A stretch of 64,000 bases of DNA from Gymnorhina tibicen (GCA_013399875.1 VXAZ01007723.1:224242-288241), one strand, 5' to 3'. Shown: positions 27,501 through 41,400, counted from the first letter of the stretch. The notes: generated by a model from the letters alone, not told the origin. A program made the numbers and translations.

Positions 27501-28770
27501 TTATTTCTGTTAGTGTATTTTCCCTGTAATTAATAGAAAGTTTATTCATATTAGCAAATATTCATATTTTTTTCTTCTTTTGTATCCTTTTTTGTGGTCT
27601 TCATCATATATGCTCTCAAAGTATTTATTTCTTTAAAAAATGCAAAAGATACTTAAATAATTTTCAAACAGTTCTTTACTGCTGTAGTTTATACTCTACC
27701 ACATGGTTTTACTGAATCTAAAATAAAATAATAAACCAGAAAAAAACCCACAAAATCAAAATTAATTGCCTTCGGCAGCCCAAATAACATATTGCATTAC
27801 TGTTTATAAGCACAACAGTATAGCAAAATCAATAAATCCTGGTCTCACTGAACTATTTTATGTCAGTACGTGGTTTTTTTAATAATATTTAATTATTTTT
27901 CAAGAACCTTTCCGTGTTAGGAAGAAATGTATACAACTATTTAATCAATAATACGTTTCCCTTTGATGTTATCGCAACTCCTTTGCTTTTATCAGGGTAT
28001 GAAATGTTTATGGTTAAACAAAGCTTGCTGAATGTTTATGTGATTTATCAGCTTTAGGCAGGAGGTTTCTTTTTAGAAAGTAAACCGAAGATTTGGGCTC
28101 TGATCCAGGCCATCTCATAAACACGTGGTTAATTATAAGCACAGAAAAAATGTTCTTAAAGCCATCCACAAAAAAATTAAACACATTTTATTTCTTCTGC
28201 CTGCATCAAAACTTAAATTAGTAAGAGATGCCAGTCCTGTTCTGTCTCTTTTGGCTTTTTTCCTTCCCTTGTTACTTGGAAAACCAAACTATTCTAAATT
28301 GTGGTAAACTGTTAAATTCTATGGAGGAATAAAAAAGTTTTGCCAGTTCATACTGAGAACTGGGTAGACACCTGGAAACTTTATTTTTAGTTCTCTACAC
28401 ATCAGCTTGTCACCATTTTTCAATACCTAGTTTACGCTATAATGACACTGTAAGTGGGAACCTCAGTCACTGTCTCCCTGCTGACGAAGCAATCAAAATA
28501 CACCTGTTTTCTACTGGGAAAAATGCAGCAGTTGATGTGGTGGCTTTTTAACCTGCAAGATGGTGATAAACTAGCATGCTGTAAACATTTGAATTGGACA
28601 AACTTTCTCTTACTATTTGCAAATTGAACATGAGCAGCAGGACACTGGCTCATGCATTCCTTTGTGTGATAACAGAAAATAGAGTCCCAGGCAAAAAATT
28701 ATAGTCATGCCTAGCAAAGAAATTCCAAGAATTTGACCTATGGGAAATACCTTCTTGACTACAGCTTCAG
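24541..28770. other. Non-coding unique sequence
   Basis: No gene or transposon is recognised. A 10-bp tandem duplication (TATTAATCAG twice, about 25950-25971) is the only local repeat that stands out. The part from about 27400 to 28000 is especially A+T-rich. Confidence 0.75.
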
Positions 28771-28836
28771 CACTGATGACGTAAGGATCATGCCCTGGGT
28801 GAAAAGAATCACTGATGACGTAAGGGATCATGCCCT
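28771..28836. repeat. 39-bp-spaced direct repeat carrying two TGACGTAA sites
   Basis: A 26-base unit (28771-28796) recurs as a 27-base unit with one inserted G (28810-28836), separated by 13 bases. Each copy starts with CACTGATGACGTAAG and ends with GATCATGCCCT. Each contains TGACGTAA, a CRE/ATF-like core for bZIP factors (established motif knowledge). Whether it is bound is unknown. The pair also falls inside a minus-strand open frame, discussed under findings. Confidence 0.85.
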
Positions 28837-31800
28837 TTGTTGTGTATAGGAAAATGTCTAACATCTTATCTCTAGCTGTGACCAATCTCTGATATTTTGT
28901 GCTATCTTATCATCCCATGCTACAAAGTGAATAAAAGCAAAATAAAATATTCTTGGACCTAGTAGCTGTCTAACCAAAGCCAGAAGCTTTAATTAATAAG
29001 TTGTCACACATGTCACATCTAAAACAACCAGGAGAGAGAGAGAACTCTGTTAATCTCTCTTGGGTGGGGGACACCCACAGACTCATATGCTTTAGTCTCT
29101 GACATTATCATGATCCCTTACACATCCTACAGTTGTTTATATAAGCTTATGTTCTCCATTAAAAAAAAACAACATTGGTTCTTTTTGCTTGCAATCCCAT
29201 GGACTGAACATGAAGTCTTTTTTTCTGTATGCTTGACACCCCCCTATAACTAAAATATCTGAATTCAGAAGTGATCAGCTGGTCTTTGAGATCTTAAAAG
29301 GCTGTTTTTCTGAAGGGAAAAGTAACACAAACAAGCTGTTGTTAGTTTTAAAGTATTTTATTTTTGGGTTTATACACTTTTCTTAAAGGAGTGGGAGGGG
29401 AATAGCTCATTTCCCTGAACTTTGTTAAAAACCCCCACATTTACAGTTTGATTTGCTACCAATTTAATGACCCATAATGGTCTCAAAGGAGTCATGACCA
29501 TTTCTGCTTTTTTAATTTTTTTTCGTGAGGAAAGTGTTTGCTTTTGCTTTCCCTCATTTTCCTTATGATATTAATGGATTCAAAGATGGCTCCAGTTTTC
29601 ATTGCTTTAAACACTGTGTCCTAGACACTCCCTTAGCAGGTCAACTGTTGAGACCCTGCCAGTCTGATCGGGGATCTGGACATGTCCCAGGGACACTAAA
29701 TCAACATTCAGTTGTTCCCTCCTTTAACCTAAATATGGACTACATCCAGTCACAGTTGATAACAATAATATTATGCACAATAATGTTACACACAATAGAA
29801 TTCTTAGCATATTCTTAAAGCTATAAGGTCAAATACTAGAAAAATTAGGAGACACCAGATATAAATTCACTATTGTTTTCCTTTGTCCGACTAATACCAT
29901 TTTTTCATCGTCCACTGCCTCTTGCAGCAAACTGTGAAATAAACTAATCCTAGTTTATCACCCCCCCACTCATAATGTGGCCCTCTGTCTACTACAACTC
30001 ACACCATTTAAAAAAAATTGTTAAATATCTCTTTAGCTTTTCTATGGCAGTTATCACTACAGTATCTGAATGTTTCATAAATATTAATGGGACTCTTCAT
30101 AGCATTTTAGTAAGAAGAAGGGGTGGTAATCCTGTTAAATAAAACTGAGGGGAATTACAAAGAAGCACAATTTGAAATCAAACTTATTAGCACAGTTAAC
30201 ATTAATGCATTTTCTATTTCCAGAGCAGTTCTTACAGACAGCAACTGCAGCTGTGAGCTCTCAGCAGTTCTGAAGATAATCTTCCCTAAGTTAAGCCTGC
30301 AGAAAATGATGGAGACGTAATTAATATGCAGTCTTTAAAAACTTCAGCTTTCTATGGCTTAAAATATTGCCTCAGATGTTTTGTAGTAGAGGTAGGAATA
30401 GGTTTCATTCATTAGGACACTATTTATTACTCTTAACCATCCTCTGACTACTTATTCAGTGAACCATTTCTGGTTTTGCAGGAAAAAAAGGATGAAACAA
30501 AGGACATTCTTTCATTCCCTAGCACTAATTCACACTGAAAGCTTGCCATCATCTAGTTGCAATGAGTTTGACATAGTTATCATAGCACATGTATTCTTAT
30601 AAAGACTCCGTTCTGAACTTCCATTCTGTCTTGAACTTTTGGCTACTCATCTCAGTCTCATTTTCCTCACAGAGAAAATTTTGATTTTGTTCTTCTCCTC
30701 AGACTCCTAATTTCTGGGTAAGGCTCCTTGGCCAGTCCAGACTAATCTCCAGTTCAGTGGTTTTTTTCAGAGTGTCTCCCTTTTGTATCTCTGTTTTAGG
30801 CTAAAACATCTTCCTTACTATGAGGGTGGGATCTGAGCGGAGAAACAGGTTGGCATCCCCTAGCATGGAGTGCCAGAGAAAATCCTTTGCCTCAGACTGA
30901 CATCAGTGTAGCATTGTCATGGTATCTTAGTCACTGAAATTGTAGAAGTCTTAGATGCCATATGAAACTTGTGGTTTTTTCCTAAAGCTTCTTTACATCA
31001 CAAAATTGAGATGAACTTTATCTGAGATGGAGAGCACAGTTCTGGTACAAATTCCACCTTCTTTACTCAATCAAGGATTATACTGAAAGATTTCCAGAAT
31101 TTATGTTGTGAAATTTAATATGTTCTCCACATTTATGGAAGAACACTTTGTCTGATTTTGTTATAAGAAGAATAGAAACCGAAAATCCATCTGAACTGCC
31201 ACAGAGGGCTGTCACAAATTCTGTTTAATAAGGTTTAGAATAACAAGATTAAAAATGACCAAAACCAAAGTCAGATAGATTTAATGGGAGCATCCCTTCT
31301 GATTTCAATCATACTACTTTTAAAGAGATTAATTTTAATTCTTTTCCACCAGTACAGAAGTTGCTAGCCCCGTGTTACAGATTCATATGATCTAGAAGAA
31401 AGAATAGAAGCAAAGATCATCAGTGAAGATTCCTAGGCACAAAGCACAACTATTTTGTTGTATCTGACTGCCAGTTAAAATAAAAAGTCAAACTCAAAAT
31501 CAACACTGTCATCCAATACTTTTGTTACTTAACTATGTTATGACAACAGGCCTACCTAACCTGGCCAAGCTGGTTAAAGCTCAGTCTCATACATACAATG
31601 TCCTGGCTATTTACCAGGCCTTTTTCAGAGCGTCCCTGCGAGCCCAAGGCTTGCTCACCTTCTTCTAGGAGCTGTAATTTGTACAAAAAGCATTGCTTCT
31701 CATTTATTCTTTAGTGAGGCTCAGAAAACAGATCTGCACCTCCAGTAGAACTAGCGACCAAGCACGTATCACAGTGGGAAAGGAGATATCATAGGCAAGA

Positions 31801-34800
31801 AAGAAACGGGCAATATTTAAGATCTGGCATGATGTCTTCTACTGAGTAACGTTGTTGCGCCAATGAACAGCATTGTGGATTTTGTTGTTTTGCAGGAAGG
31901 AATAATTGTTTCTGTGCATTTATGTTATCGTCAGTCTTTCAGCACTTGGGTCTTCTTGTGAATGTAGTTTTTAGTCCCTACTGTGCACATTGCCCTACAG
32001 GCTTTTTGTTCTTTTGTCACCTAGACAGGCATCACCTGATTCTTTAAATAACGTAGCAGCAGATATCACACTGATAAGTGATATAAAGACATTCCTAAAA
32101 ATGTATATAATCTTTGACAATTTTCAATGCATTCCAATAATTTCTATTTTCTCCCTAGTACTAATATTCTCATAATATCAAAGTCCCATCTTTTCAGAAA
32201 ATGTTAATACATCATCTGTTAGTTTAAAGGGTACCATCCTAATACTTATTTATTCAGGCAAACAGACCTTAAATTATTTCTGATTTAGTATTAAAAAAAA
32301 ATTTCAGGAGGTATTTTCACCATTACCAAATTACACTAGCTCTGCTTTTTGGTTTCCGCAATTAATAAAACCATAGGATTTAATAAAAGACCCATGCAAA
32401 CTGTGGGAGAAGAGAAAGTATAAATCAAAGACACAGCACATTATATCTTTTCCTAGCATTTTCTTAAATTTAATGAAAAATTAACATTCCTATTAATTAT
32501 TTACCTCATAAACTATTGGTGTTAAGGATAATTTTCCAAAGCCTATATTTATAGGAAACTGGCATTTTATGCTGTAGCTATCAAATGCTGCCATATGTGC
32601 TGCCTTTTGTAGAGAAATTATCATCTATCTTAGGAAACATTTGTTAAAATGTAAAATAAATACAATTTAATAGACTTCAACTGAACCCGAATTTAATATT
32701 CTCTTTTAGTTCTTTAGCAGTCAAGCTTTTATGCCAGCTTTATCACTATTAGACTATGTGAATGCCAACCAATTTTGCATTATTCAGCTGTGTATTAATA
32801 TGTTGGATTCATCCCAATCGACTTAAACCATCTAAAACTCAGGTATTTGGCCTAAAAGGGTCATCTGACCATGCAGTCACACCTAGTCACCATTTAGTCA
32901 TTTAAACTCCCCCAAAGGATGATTCACCCCACCCTCAGATTGCTATCTAAAATAGAAAGGATGAATTGTTCTATGAAGGTTCCTACTGGTGGTAAGTTAA
33001 AACACTTGCAAACAATAATTTGTTTGTTTTGTTAAGTTTCCCTCAGGATTCAGCATTGTGGCTGCCAGAAGCGGTCAGGGAAAGCACACACAAGAGGTAT
33101 TCTTCTCTCCTTCCCAGTGTAGGACCATGTAGGTCTGATTATCCATGACAGTTGCTGAGAGCTTCTGAATACTGTGGTATGTCACTGGTTAATGCCATCT
33201 TTTTTTCAAGCTCTATTTTTTTTTCTTCCTAATATTTTGTTATTTTAAAACATTTCGTATCTGTTTTAATGTGGACATAGATAAGGGATGAAGGTGAGCT
33301 GTTGATAACAGAAGATAATGAGCCTACTCAATGTGTGATTAGAACCAGTCAGAGGACAGATTTATGGTATTTGATTCCACAGTAATTAGAATTAAAGCTC
33401 ATATGCCTAAATGCATGGCAGTACTGACATAGAAAGAGTCATGTGTCTGGATAGCCTGTATCTATTTGGGAAATTTTGTTTAGGAATTTAAACATAATGA
33501 AGCTAGGGATTTATTTTCACCTTTTCGTGATTTAAAGTAAACCCAGGTTGCAGAGGTGCAAGTATGTCAAACACATAGAGAGGTACAGAGATATTTAGAT
33601 AACAGGAAACACACCACCCCTCAGCACTTCTAATTGTGTCTGATTTTCAGTTTGAAAATCAGTGTATTTTTAATATACATGTGAAAATAATTAATATATG
33701 AATATTTTAACTGACTGATGAAAGACTGATTATCTGCGAGAACTTAGCTGAAACTCATGAAAGAATAATGGTGCCAACACTTCTTTGTTACCACGGCTGG
33801 AAACTTTCATTATGAACAGCTGATACTACAAGTACAAAAGCTGCAAGCTGGATAGACATAGTAATTAAATAAATGAAACATATTTTTTCCAGTATGTATT
33901 AAAGATATCCAATGAACAATTAAAGGATTGATGCAAATCATTTATCTGAGATGTTTATCTAGTTCAGCCTGTTCAGAACCGTTTGTGGCCACAATGCACA
34001 GAAAAGTGCATTTTGGTAATTTTGATAGGTTAAGGTATTCAAATTACAAAGGGCTCACAAGTTTCAGTGTCTTTCTCTGACCTAGACTTTAAAATAAGTT
34101 TCTAACTTCACTTCTTTCCTTAAGATTACTTAAACTTTTTCCTGTATATTCATAACCTAAAACATCTTCAATTTCTTCATGGTCTTCCCACTGTCCTGTC
34201 TACTTTTTTGCAAAAAAAATTCTACTAATCTCCAGTAAAAAGAATTGTCTTGAAAAAGGCAATTCTCTATCCAGCTCTGAATTGAATTTTCTCAGTTCAC
34301 AAATCTCTTTTCCATTAAATGTCCTTTTTAGTAGCTATTGAGTTAAATTTTTTATTCTGTGGATCTCTCATCTGCTTTACTTTGATTTCATTAAAGAGCC
34401 TAACCTGAATTGAGGAACAGCTGAGGCTCATCACAATGTGTCAGGGCTATTGTTCTTAGTTGAAAAAGAAGAAGAAAACAGAAAAGAAAACAAGCCATGG
34501 AAGTCACTGGAAGGAAGGGGATTGGAGACCAAGTAAAAGCTTATACAGAAGCATTCTCTGAGGGATTAATATACAGCACAAGAAAATCAACTATGATAAT
34601 TCTAAACTTGAAAAGGTAAAGGGGATGCTAAAGAGGATGTCAAAGGAATTGCAAAGATTTGTTCTTTCCCATCTCTAAATCTTTGTCTTAGCTTGAGAGG
34701 GACATGGGGGAGAAGCAGACATGCTTAATCTCAGGTGTTAGAGTTATATCCCAGGACTTCTGCTCTCTCTTTAAAAATATAGCTTATTTCAGCAATAAAC

Positions 34801-36115
34801 CTAATATAGGAGTTTAATTCCTAAAAGTGATATTGGAGAAAACAAAAGAAAAAATAATAAAAGAAATACCTACATTATGTCTTCCTTGGATTTTATTTAT
34901 TTTTTTGTTTGGTGTTTGGTTTTTCAGAGGGTCTTTTTGTGGGTTTTTTGTTTTGTTTTGGGATTTTTTATAATACCATGAAGTAAGCTAAAAAACTCAC
35001 TTAGGAAAAACATTTATCTATTTCTAGAATTCCTCTTTTAAAGCAAAAATAAGTAAAAATCTCCCCTTTTTCACCTGAGCTCCCTAAGTAATGTATTTTT
35101 TACTTTAGAACAAATAGCATTCTCGTTTGACTGCTTCGGTTATTATCATGACCTATGCCACTGCCAACTTATGCGTTGGACTCAGAAATTACTGGTGACT
35201 TATTAAAAAAAGTTTTTAAAGAGTCATTGCTAAACTGAACAAATTACATACCGTACCAGGTGAAATTCACCTCTATTCAAAGTAATAAAGTTTTAACAAA
35301 GTGATCAAGAAAAATCTTAAGTGTTTGCTCACTGTGAGTCCATAAGATTTTATAGTTCTTGCCACTAAAAACATGATCATTTAAACGTTACCCACTAGAT
35401 CACATCTGCTATCTGCTCAAAGGAGATTAGTTCATCCTACCACTAATTTTATGCCTAAACCCATTTGTTTACTGTCATCTGAGGAGTATTACAATTTCTC
35501 TTGTTTACAACCAAGGTCTCTTAAGGAAAAAGGTATCCTGCCCTAGGAGAGAATAATTTCTGAATCTCTCTATTTCATAACTACTTAGCTGAGAGATGTC
35601 TGCATTTGTTTAAGTCAAGAACTGAACTAAAGAAAGAAGACTTCACAAGAATTTTTCTCTCCAGTTTTTCAGAAATTATAGTGTAAGTTTCCTGAAAATC
35701 ACTTCATTAAAATTGATTTGAAATGTTTTTGTAGATCTGAGCTCAGTCTGCAGAAAGAAATCCAGAAGCCTGGGTGAGATAGTACTACAATTTCTGGAAA
35801 GAATTAACCTCCTCAGAACAGAATCAAGAACAAGCAGAACCAAAGCAGATCTGCCTACAAGAGTATCTTTAAGAAACTAGAGGATGACTTTGTAGGTTAG
35901 CAGTTGAAACAAACACATGGAAAGAGTGTAGTCCCTGCTTCCAGAAATACTGCCATATTTTAGGTAATAATTGTGAAACATCATTAAAAGAACGAGTTCT
36001 CTCTCTACTCATCTGCTGCAGAAAAAGTGAAGAACAAGACATGTGAAATGGGTATCTGAATTAAAAGAAATTCAAGATTGTATTTTGAGAAAAATCTCAA
36101 TTTTGACAGCATATT
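28837..36115. other. Non-coding unique sequence
   Basis: About 7 kb with no supportable gene, RNA gene or clear mobile element. It includes a T/G-rich tract around 34885-34970, a purine run AGGAGAGAGAGAGAA near 29030, and a short hairpin with 10-base arms at 33640-33662. A patch near 30810-30890 resembles CR1 in a few words only, too few to call. Confidence 0.7.
33640..33662. repeat. Short perfect inverted repeat (10-bp arms, 3-nt loop)
   Basis: CTGATTTTCA (33640-33649) and TGAAAATCAG (33653-33662) are exact reverse complements around GTT. One such hairpin in 64 kb is near what chance allows, so no function is claimed. Confidence 0.8.
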
Positions 36116-36161
36116 TTTTATCTAACACTTTGTTCATTCCAGGACAAAGTGTTAGATAAAA
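36116..36161. repeat. Perfect 18-bp-arm inverted repeat, 10-nt loop
   Basis: The left arm 36116-36133 (TTTTATCTAACACTTTGT) and right arm 36144-36161 (ACAAAGTGTTAGATAAAA) are exact reverse complements around a 10-base loop. A transcript would form a clean 18-bp stem. The pairing stops abruptly at both ends, which is shorter than a typical microRNA precursor. No tandem copies, transposon ends or target duplications are visible. A template-switch mutation or a small foldback element are the likely origins. Confidence 0.92.
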
Positions 36162-37000
36162 CCACTTTCTAGTTACGTGTTCTAGAAAGAGTCCTGCTCA
36201 GCATTCTGAATACTGAAGTATATTTAGTAAGGGCTGAAAAAAGTGACTGAATCGTTTTGCTGTAAAGCTTCATCTGTAAATGTCCATGTGTTTTCTGGGA
36301 GCTCACATCACTATTGTGTAGTCTGGCTGAATGCTAGAGCACAGCACCCTGACAAGATAAGAAAGTCTCAATACCTCAGTACGTATATTAAGTTCTCCTC
36401 TATTAAGAACTCATTTTTAACTTAATAGTTGCACAGCAGTATTTGTATCATTCTGCTTCAGCCCCATACAAGTAACAACGACAAGTCTTGTGCTTCTAGT
36501 CCAGATTCTGTGTTCTAACATTTAGTGAGACTAGATGATAAATTTCTATATCAAAAATTAGATCAAACTCTCTGTTTTGCTTATTTATTTCTGATATGTC
36601 CACCAAACCAGTCTATAAATCTCTAAAATTCTCCATGTGTCATCTGACAAATAAAGCCCTTTTGTTTTATAGAAAGTACTAGAAAGTCTCATTCATGACC
36701 ATCAAATAAGGGTTTAGTTCCTGGGTACCTGGACAATCAAATACTGCTTCATTAGGTTTATAATTACTAGTGATGTCTCATTATAAAAAGCCACTGGTAC
36801 TGATGTGCCACTTGAACTTATCCCCGTATCATGAGTACATGGAAGTAAACATGAGCAGTACAAGCTGCAAATCAGTGCTACTATTTGCTTGGAAAGGAAT
36901 TTTTAAAAAATTATATTGAAGAACAAAACAAACTTATTCTTATTCTAGGCAAAAACAGTCTGGATTTTTATTTTAGCAATCTTGTAGTGGATTCCCCAGG

Positions 37001-37026
37001 AGTTCTGATTTAGTCAAATCAGAACT
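37001..37026. repeat. Perfect inverted repeat (11-bp arms, 4-nt loop)
   Basis: AGTTCTGATTT (37001-37011) and AAATCAGAACT (37016-37026) are exact reverse complements around AGTC. It lies 0.9 kb from the 18-bp hairpin at 36116. No function is inferred. Confidence 0.85.
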
Positions 37027-38444
37027 TTAGTCAATAAAGAGCTGGAGTTCCTACAGAAAGACCAATTGGGAAATAACACCTAAAACAGTGGCCACATGTG
37101 GACATACCTGACAAAGCAGCACAATTCAGTCATCTCCTCATTCAGAAATGGAAACTAAACATGAATAATTAAAGTTAGAATGAGCTACTCACCTTATATC
37201 CATTTAAAAGTCGTATGAGAGATATTGGTGTTGCCTAAAGGGATTCACCTCTTCCAAGAGGCATCTGAGATATGTGCACTAAATGCTTTAGACGGTGCCT
37301 ACTTCTCTCTTTCTCACAGGCTGTAATGATTAGTTCAGATTCTGATGTCTTTCTTTTATATGCCTAAAGGTGCATGAGATTAATCCCATTCTAAGTGTTT
37401 CTTTGCCTGAATTCCCGAAAGGGTCTGATTGGACATTCCTTCTCAGACCATGCCTAATCAGTACTGACAGTTTTAAGCCGAGTGTAACTGGGGCTGACTC
37501 ATGTTTTACCTAATGTCTTAATGACTAAAACAATGTAAGGTGCCTGTGACAACTCACCCGTCAGCCTAAAACTTTCCACCTTGCAGGAAGTTATCCTGAC
37601 CAAAATGCTGTGGGCTATACAGGAATGAGAAACTCATGACAAAGGCAAATATTGTGACCATTATGAGACTGGTTAAGTTGCTCCACTAAGCCTCTGACAT
37701 TAAATTAACTGCTTCCACAGTTTAATATAATATAATATTCAATTGACTAGAGGATGAAAATGAAACTAAAGTTTGGTATAACATACAAAACCAGGGAGGA
37801 AAAGGAGGAGTCAAATGTAGAGGCAGAGGACTACATGGGGCATTATGTAAACAGAGGTGCTTGGGTGGAAGCAAATATTCTTTCTTTACTGTGAGATCAT
37901 TGAACCTTCTTTTGATTTTGGCCAGCTCAAAGTCATAACTCTGGAAAGAGAAAATTTACAAACAAATGTAAAAATTGTTTGTAATGACTGCTACTCAGTC
38001 TTCAGCTTTAGGCTATAATTTGCTATTTGATTTTTATTTTATATTTGTCTGTATTTTCTTAGGAGTCCAGCAAGCGCGTCCCAAACAACTGGTTAAAGCA
38101 GATGTTGCTCAGTGCATTTATCACAGTAAGGGGGCAATGATCTGACTTTTAACAAATGCTGTACTCTCTGTAAGCAATTTACAGTTCTGTTCATGAATAA
38201 AAAGCTACCTGGAATTGCATAGACTTCTTTAGGGCAGCCTGCTGTCCTTTAAGATAATCATACTTGCAAGGTTCTAATTAAAAAAGCTAACAGAATTTGA
38301 TAGAAAATGGAGTCTGATGCCTATCTTTTTGGTAAAAAAGCCTATTTTCAAAACCAGGAAAAAGCAAGAATTAGTAAACCAGATGTTTTATAAAATGGAT
38401 CATTTTGAAGCTCACATTCTTTCAGATGTTTTATGTCCAAAGAT

Positions 38445-38476
38445 ATGATGACATGTTTATACGATGACATGTTTCT
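38445..38476. repeat. 2 x 16-bp imperfect tandem duplication
   Basis: Two copies around the core GATGACATGTTT (38445-38460 and 38461-38476) differ at two positions. This is a local slippage-type duplication. Confidence 0.8.
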
Positions 38477-41400
38477 ATGATGTGCACATGATAGTAGACC
38501 TATACAGGTTTTAGAATTTCAGATGCCAAAGATCCACCAAGTTTCTGTTTATTTTATTTTTATTCACTAAGAGAAAAAAATAACTCATATATATTAATTG
38601 AAAACAGCCATTCTCATGTGGATGATCAGATGGGTGATTCATTTGGAGGAGATCCTAGTAGAATCTAGTGTATTTCTGGAAGGCATGAAGTATAACCTGA
38701 CTGAATTCAGGAATTTAGGTGCAGTGATGGATAGCTGAATGAAGCAGAAATGATCTGTAAAAAACAGGATATAAAATTAGATGATATATTCGTCTTTTGT
38801 GGTATTAAACCTTTCTCTACAGGGGTGATGTGGCAGCAGCTTTGTCATTTCTTTCATTTTGAATTATTATTTCCAAGGCTCTTGTCATAGCTCGTACATA
38901 TGAAACAAGAATGTCCTGATGTTCAAAGTAATGGATTTAACAGGTGACAATGACATTGACTTACTTCAGGATCAGTGTGAGACTGTGAGTGGAAGTGTTT
39001 GTAAAAGAGAAATTGATATATTTTCTTGTTTTTAAAACTTCTGGGGCTTTTTTGGAACTGGGAATTTACACAAGGAAGCAGGTAGAAATGAAATAACACT
39101 GGATTATTAACCTTTCTAATAAGCACAAAAAATTGAAGATACTGCAAAACTTCTTTTCAAAACAAGTATCAGCCACGGAGAGTATCTTGTTTTCTTTGAA
39201 TGACAGCATCATTCTGCAAAATATTTCAAACCAAAAAGGATTTTAAAGTACTAAAAAGCACCTAAAGGAAAACAGGACATTTTTTTAAAAATCCATCATA
39301 CTGAAACATTTTTTCTGTATGAGAAATTTTTGTAATCTGTCACAAAAGTAAAAAAAAAAGAAGAAGAAAATCTTCCCACTAGCTTGTAGATATTCTGATA
39401 TACTGCCATATCTTATGGGAAAAGTATATTTTTTACATTTTAAAATATTTTAACTTCTTTTATTTCTAGGACAGCAGAAACTTATTAACAGTTAAATGTA
39501 TTAGTAAGTATTTCCCAATTCCTTCTCAGCATATTCTATTGAATATTCCTACTGCCAATTGTGCTGCACATTTTTTTTGTGTGTGCATGGAAAGACAAAA
39601 GCCTCAGGTAGGCTAGCTGTAAGCAAGGGAGTCCAAAATCTTTTTGCTTTCTCTACAAGGCATTATTCATGTAGATGCATACAGGTTTATGCTTAATTAA
39701 GCAAATACTTTTGAAAAAAAAAAATTGGATTAGAATCTCCTTGACTAAGGGTTCTCCTGGAAAAATGAAGGAAAATAAACAAAGATGGAAACAAGGAAAG
39801 ACAGAAGTAAATTAAGAGGATGAAGTTTAAGAGTTTTTCCTTCTTTTTAGGAGTGAGAAGATTTATGAAGAAAGCAAAATTAGGAAATCTGGAGGCTCAT
39901 TGGAAGTCCGCTTCACAAAATAAGGAAAAATTGCAAAATGGAGAGGTCACTGGGAAGCTAAAGTACTACTATTTGGGGTTTTTTTGGAGGCATTTATTTC
40001 AGTTTCACAAAAGAACAATATGATGTGTCTCACTTTCCTCTTGGAAACTGCATATGACTTTTTGTTTAGCCAGTTCCTTGGCTCTTTCAAACTGATCTCT
40101 AGCTTCCCAGACATCAGTTGCTCAGTTTCCAACCTCGGCCATCGTGTTCGTGGTCAAGCAGGACAGCAAAGATGAAATACTGTCTTCACTGAAGCTCTTG
40201 CCTTATGATTTGATAAAGTATCTCTGCAATTAGGCCATCAGCCTCAATTTTGGAATGGGCAAAGTAGAGACATCTGGCACTTGAGGAACATTTGAGCATA
40301 TGATAGAAGTTTTCCCAAAGCTTGAAAGTGTATTTCAGGTTCACCTTGTTGAAGGAATTGACTTATCACATGTTTCTGTTTGCCCCATTCTGGGAAGAAG
40401 GTACCTGCTAGGACAAGTAAAAAAAAGGAATGATGGAAGGGATAGCAAACAATTGCCATCTGACATGTGTCAAAAATAAAAACTGTGGATTTTAGTATTT
40501 ATAAATTGAGGTAAACATAAATATAGAATTATAAATGCTCTGATATATCCACCGGGTCCCAAGGACTGCTTTGATTTTTTTAATTCACATTTACTAAGTA
40601 TCAGGTGAGAGCAATATATTTCTCAAAATAAGGAAGGCCTATTGAATTTAACTATAGCCTTAAAGAAACACCCCCAGAGATGCCCCTTATAATGTCACTT
40701 TTAAAATAAAAGAATATGTTCCTTTGCACTGGAACCAGCTGGCTTCACCAAATTGTGTATAATTCTAAATTATAAAGCCATTTTACTAGCTCTTGCTTTC
40801 AGAGATGTAATTTGAATACCCAGGAAATCAATATCTGCTTTGTTACATGATTACAACCAAATAATTGAAATATCAGAAGGGCAGTGAGCCATAGAGTCTT
40901 TGTACTGAACAAATAAGACATTATAATGACGATACTTTGAGTACAAATGCAGTTCTCAATTGAACTTTTGAAAGCATTTTTTTAGCACTCTGCAAAGTAT
41001 ATAGGTGTGTAAAAATGAACACCTGAAAACAGCAGTGACACCTTTGTGTCATCAGTTGTTAAACAGAGCTTCCCATTGCTTACCATAGTACTTTGCTGCA
41101 GACAAGCCACAGAAACTTCACTCGGGGAGGGATATTATGCAAAATCAAGCCAAAGTGACAAGATTGATTTCAGACAAGTCTGAAGGCTGGAAACAAGCTG
41201 CTACTTTTTGCAAGCTAGGAACAATGCTTTACAAACCCTGGTTCCTCTGAAAAACAGAATAAAAAGAAAGGATCTGTATAAGGGAAATACTTAATTCATG
41301 TTTTCACCTGTGAAGAAAAAAGCATTCTCCCTTATGATATAAAATCAGGAGAATCTGTAGGTGAAGCACAAGTCAAGGTTAATATAAATTATGTATCTGC

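Noticed and set aside
29030..29180. Purine run AGGAGAGAGAGAGAA followed by a TATA-like TTTATATAAG, like a polypurine tract plus LTR.
   Set aside because: No TG...CA ends, no flanking duplication and no retroviral coding sequence on the matching strand.
30810..30890. Words such as CTTACTATGAGGGTGGG and GAGAAACAGGTTGGC resembling CR1.
   Set aside because: Only about 40 bases are suggestive and the flanks do not continue the CR1 order. It is too weak to annotate.
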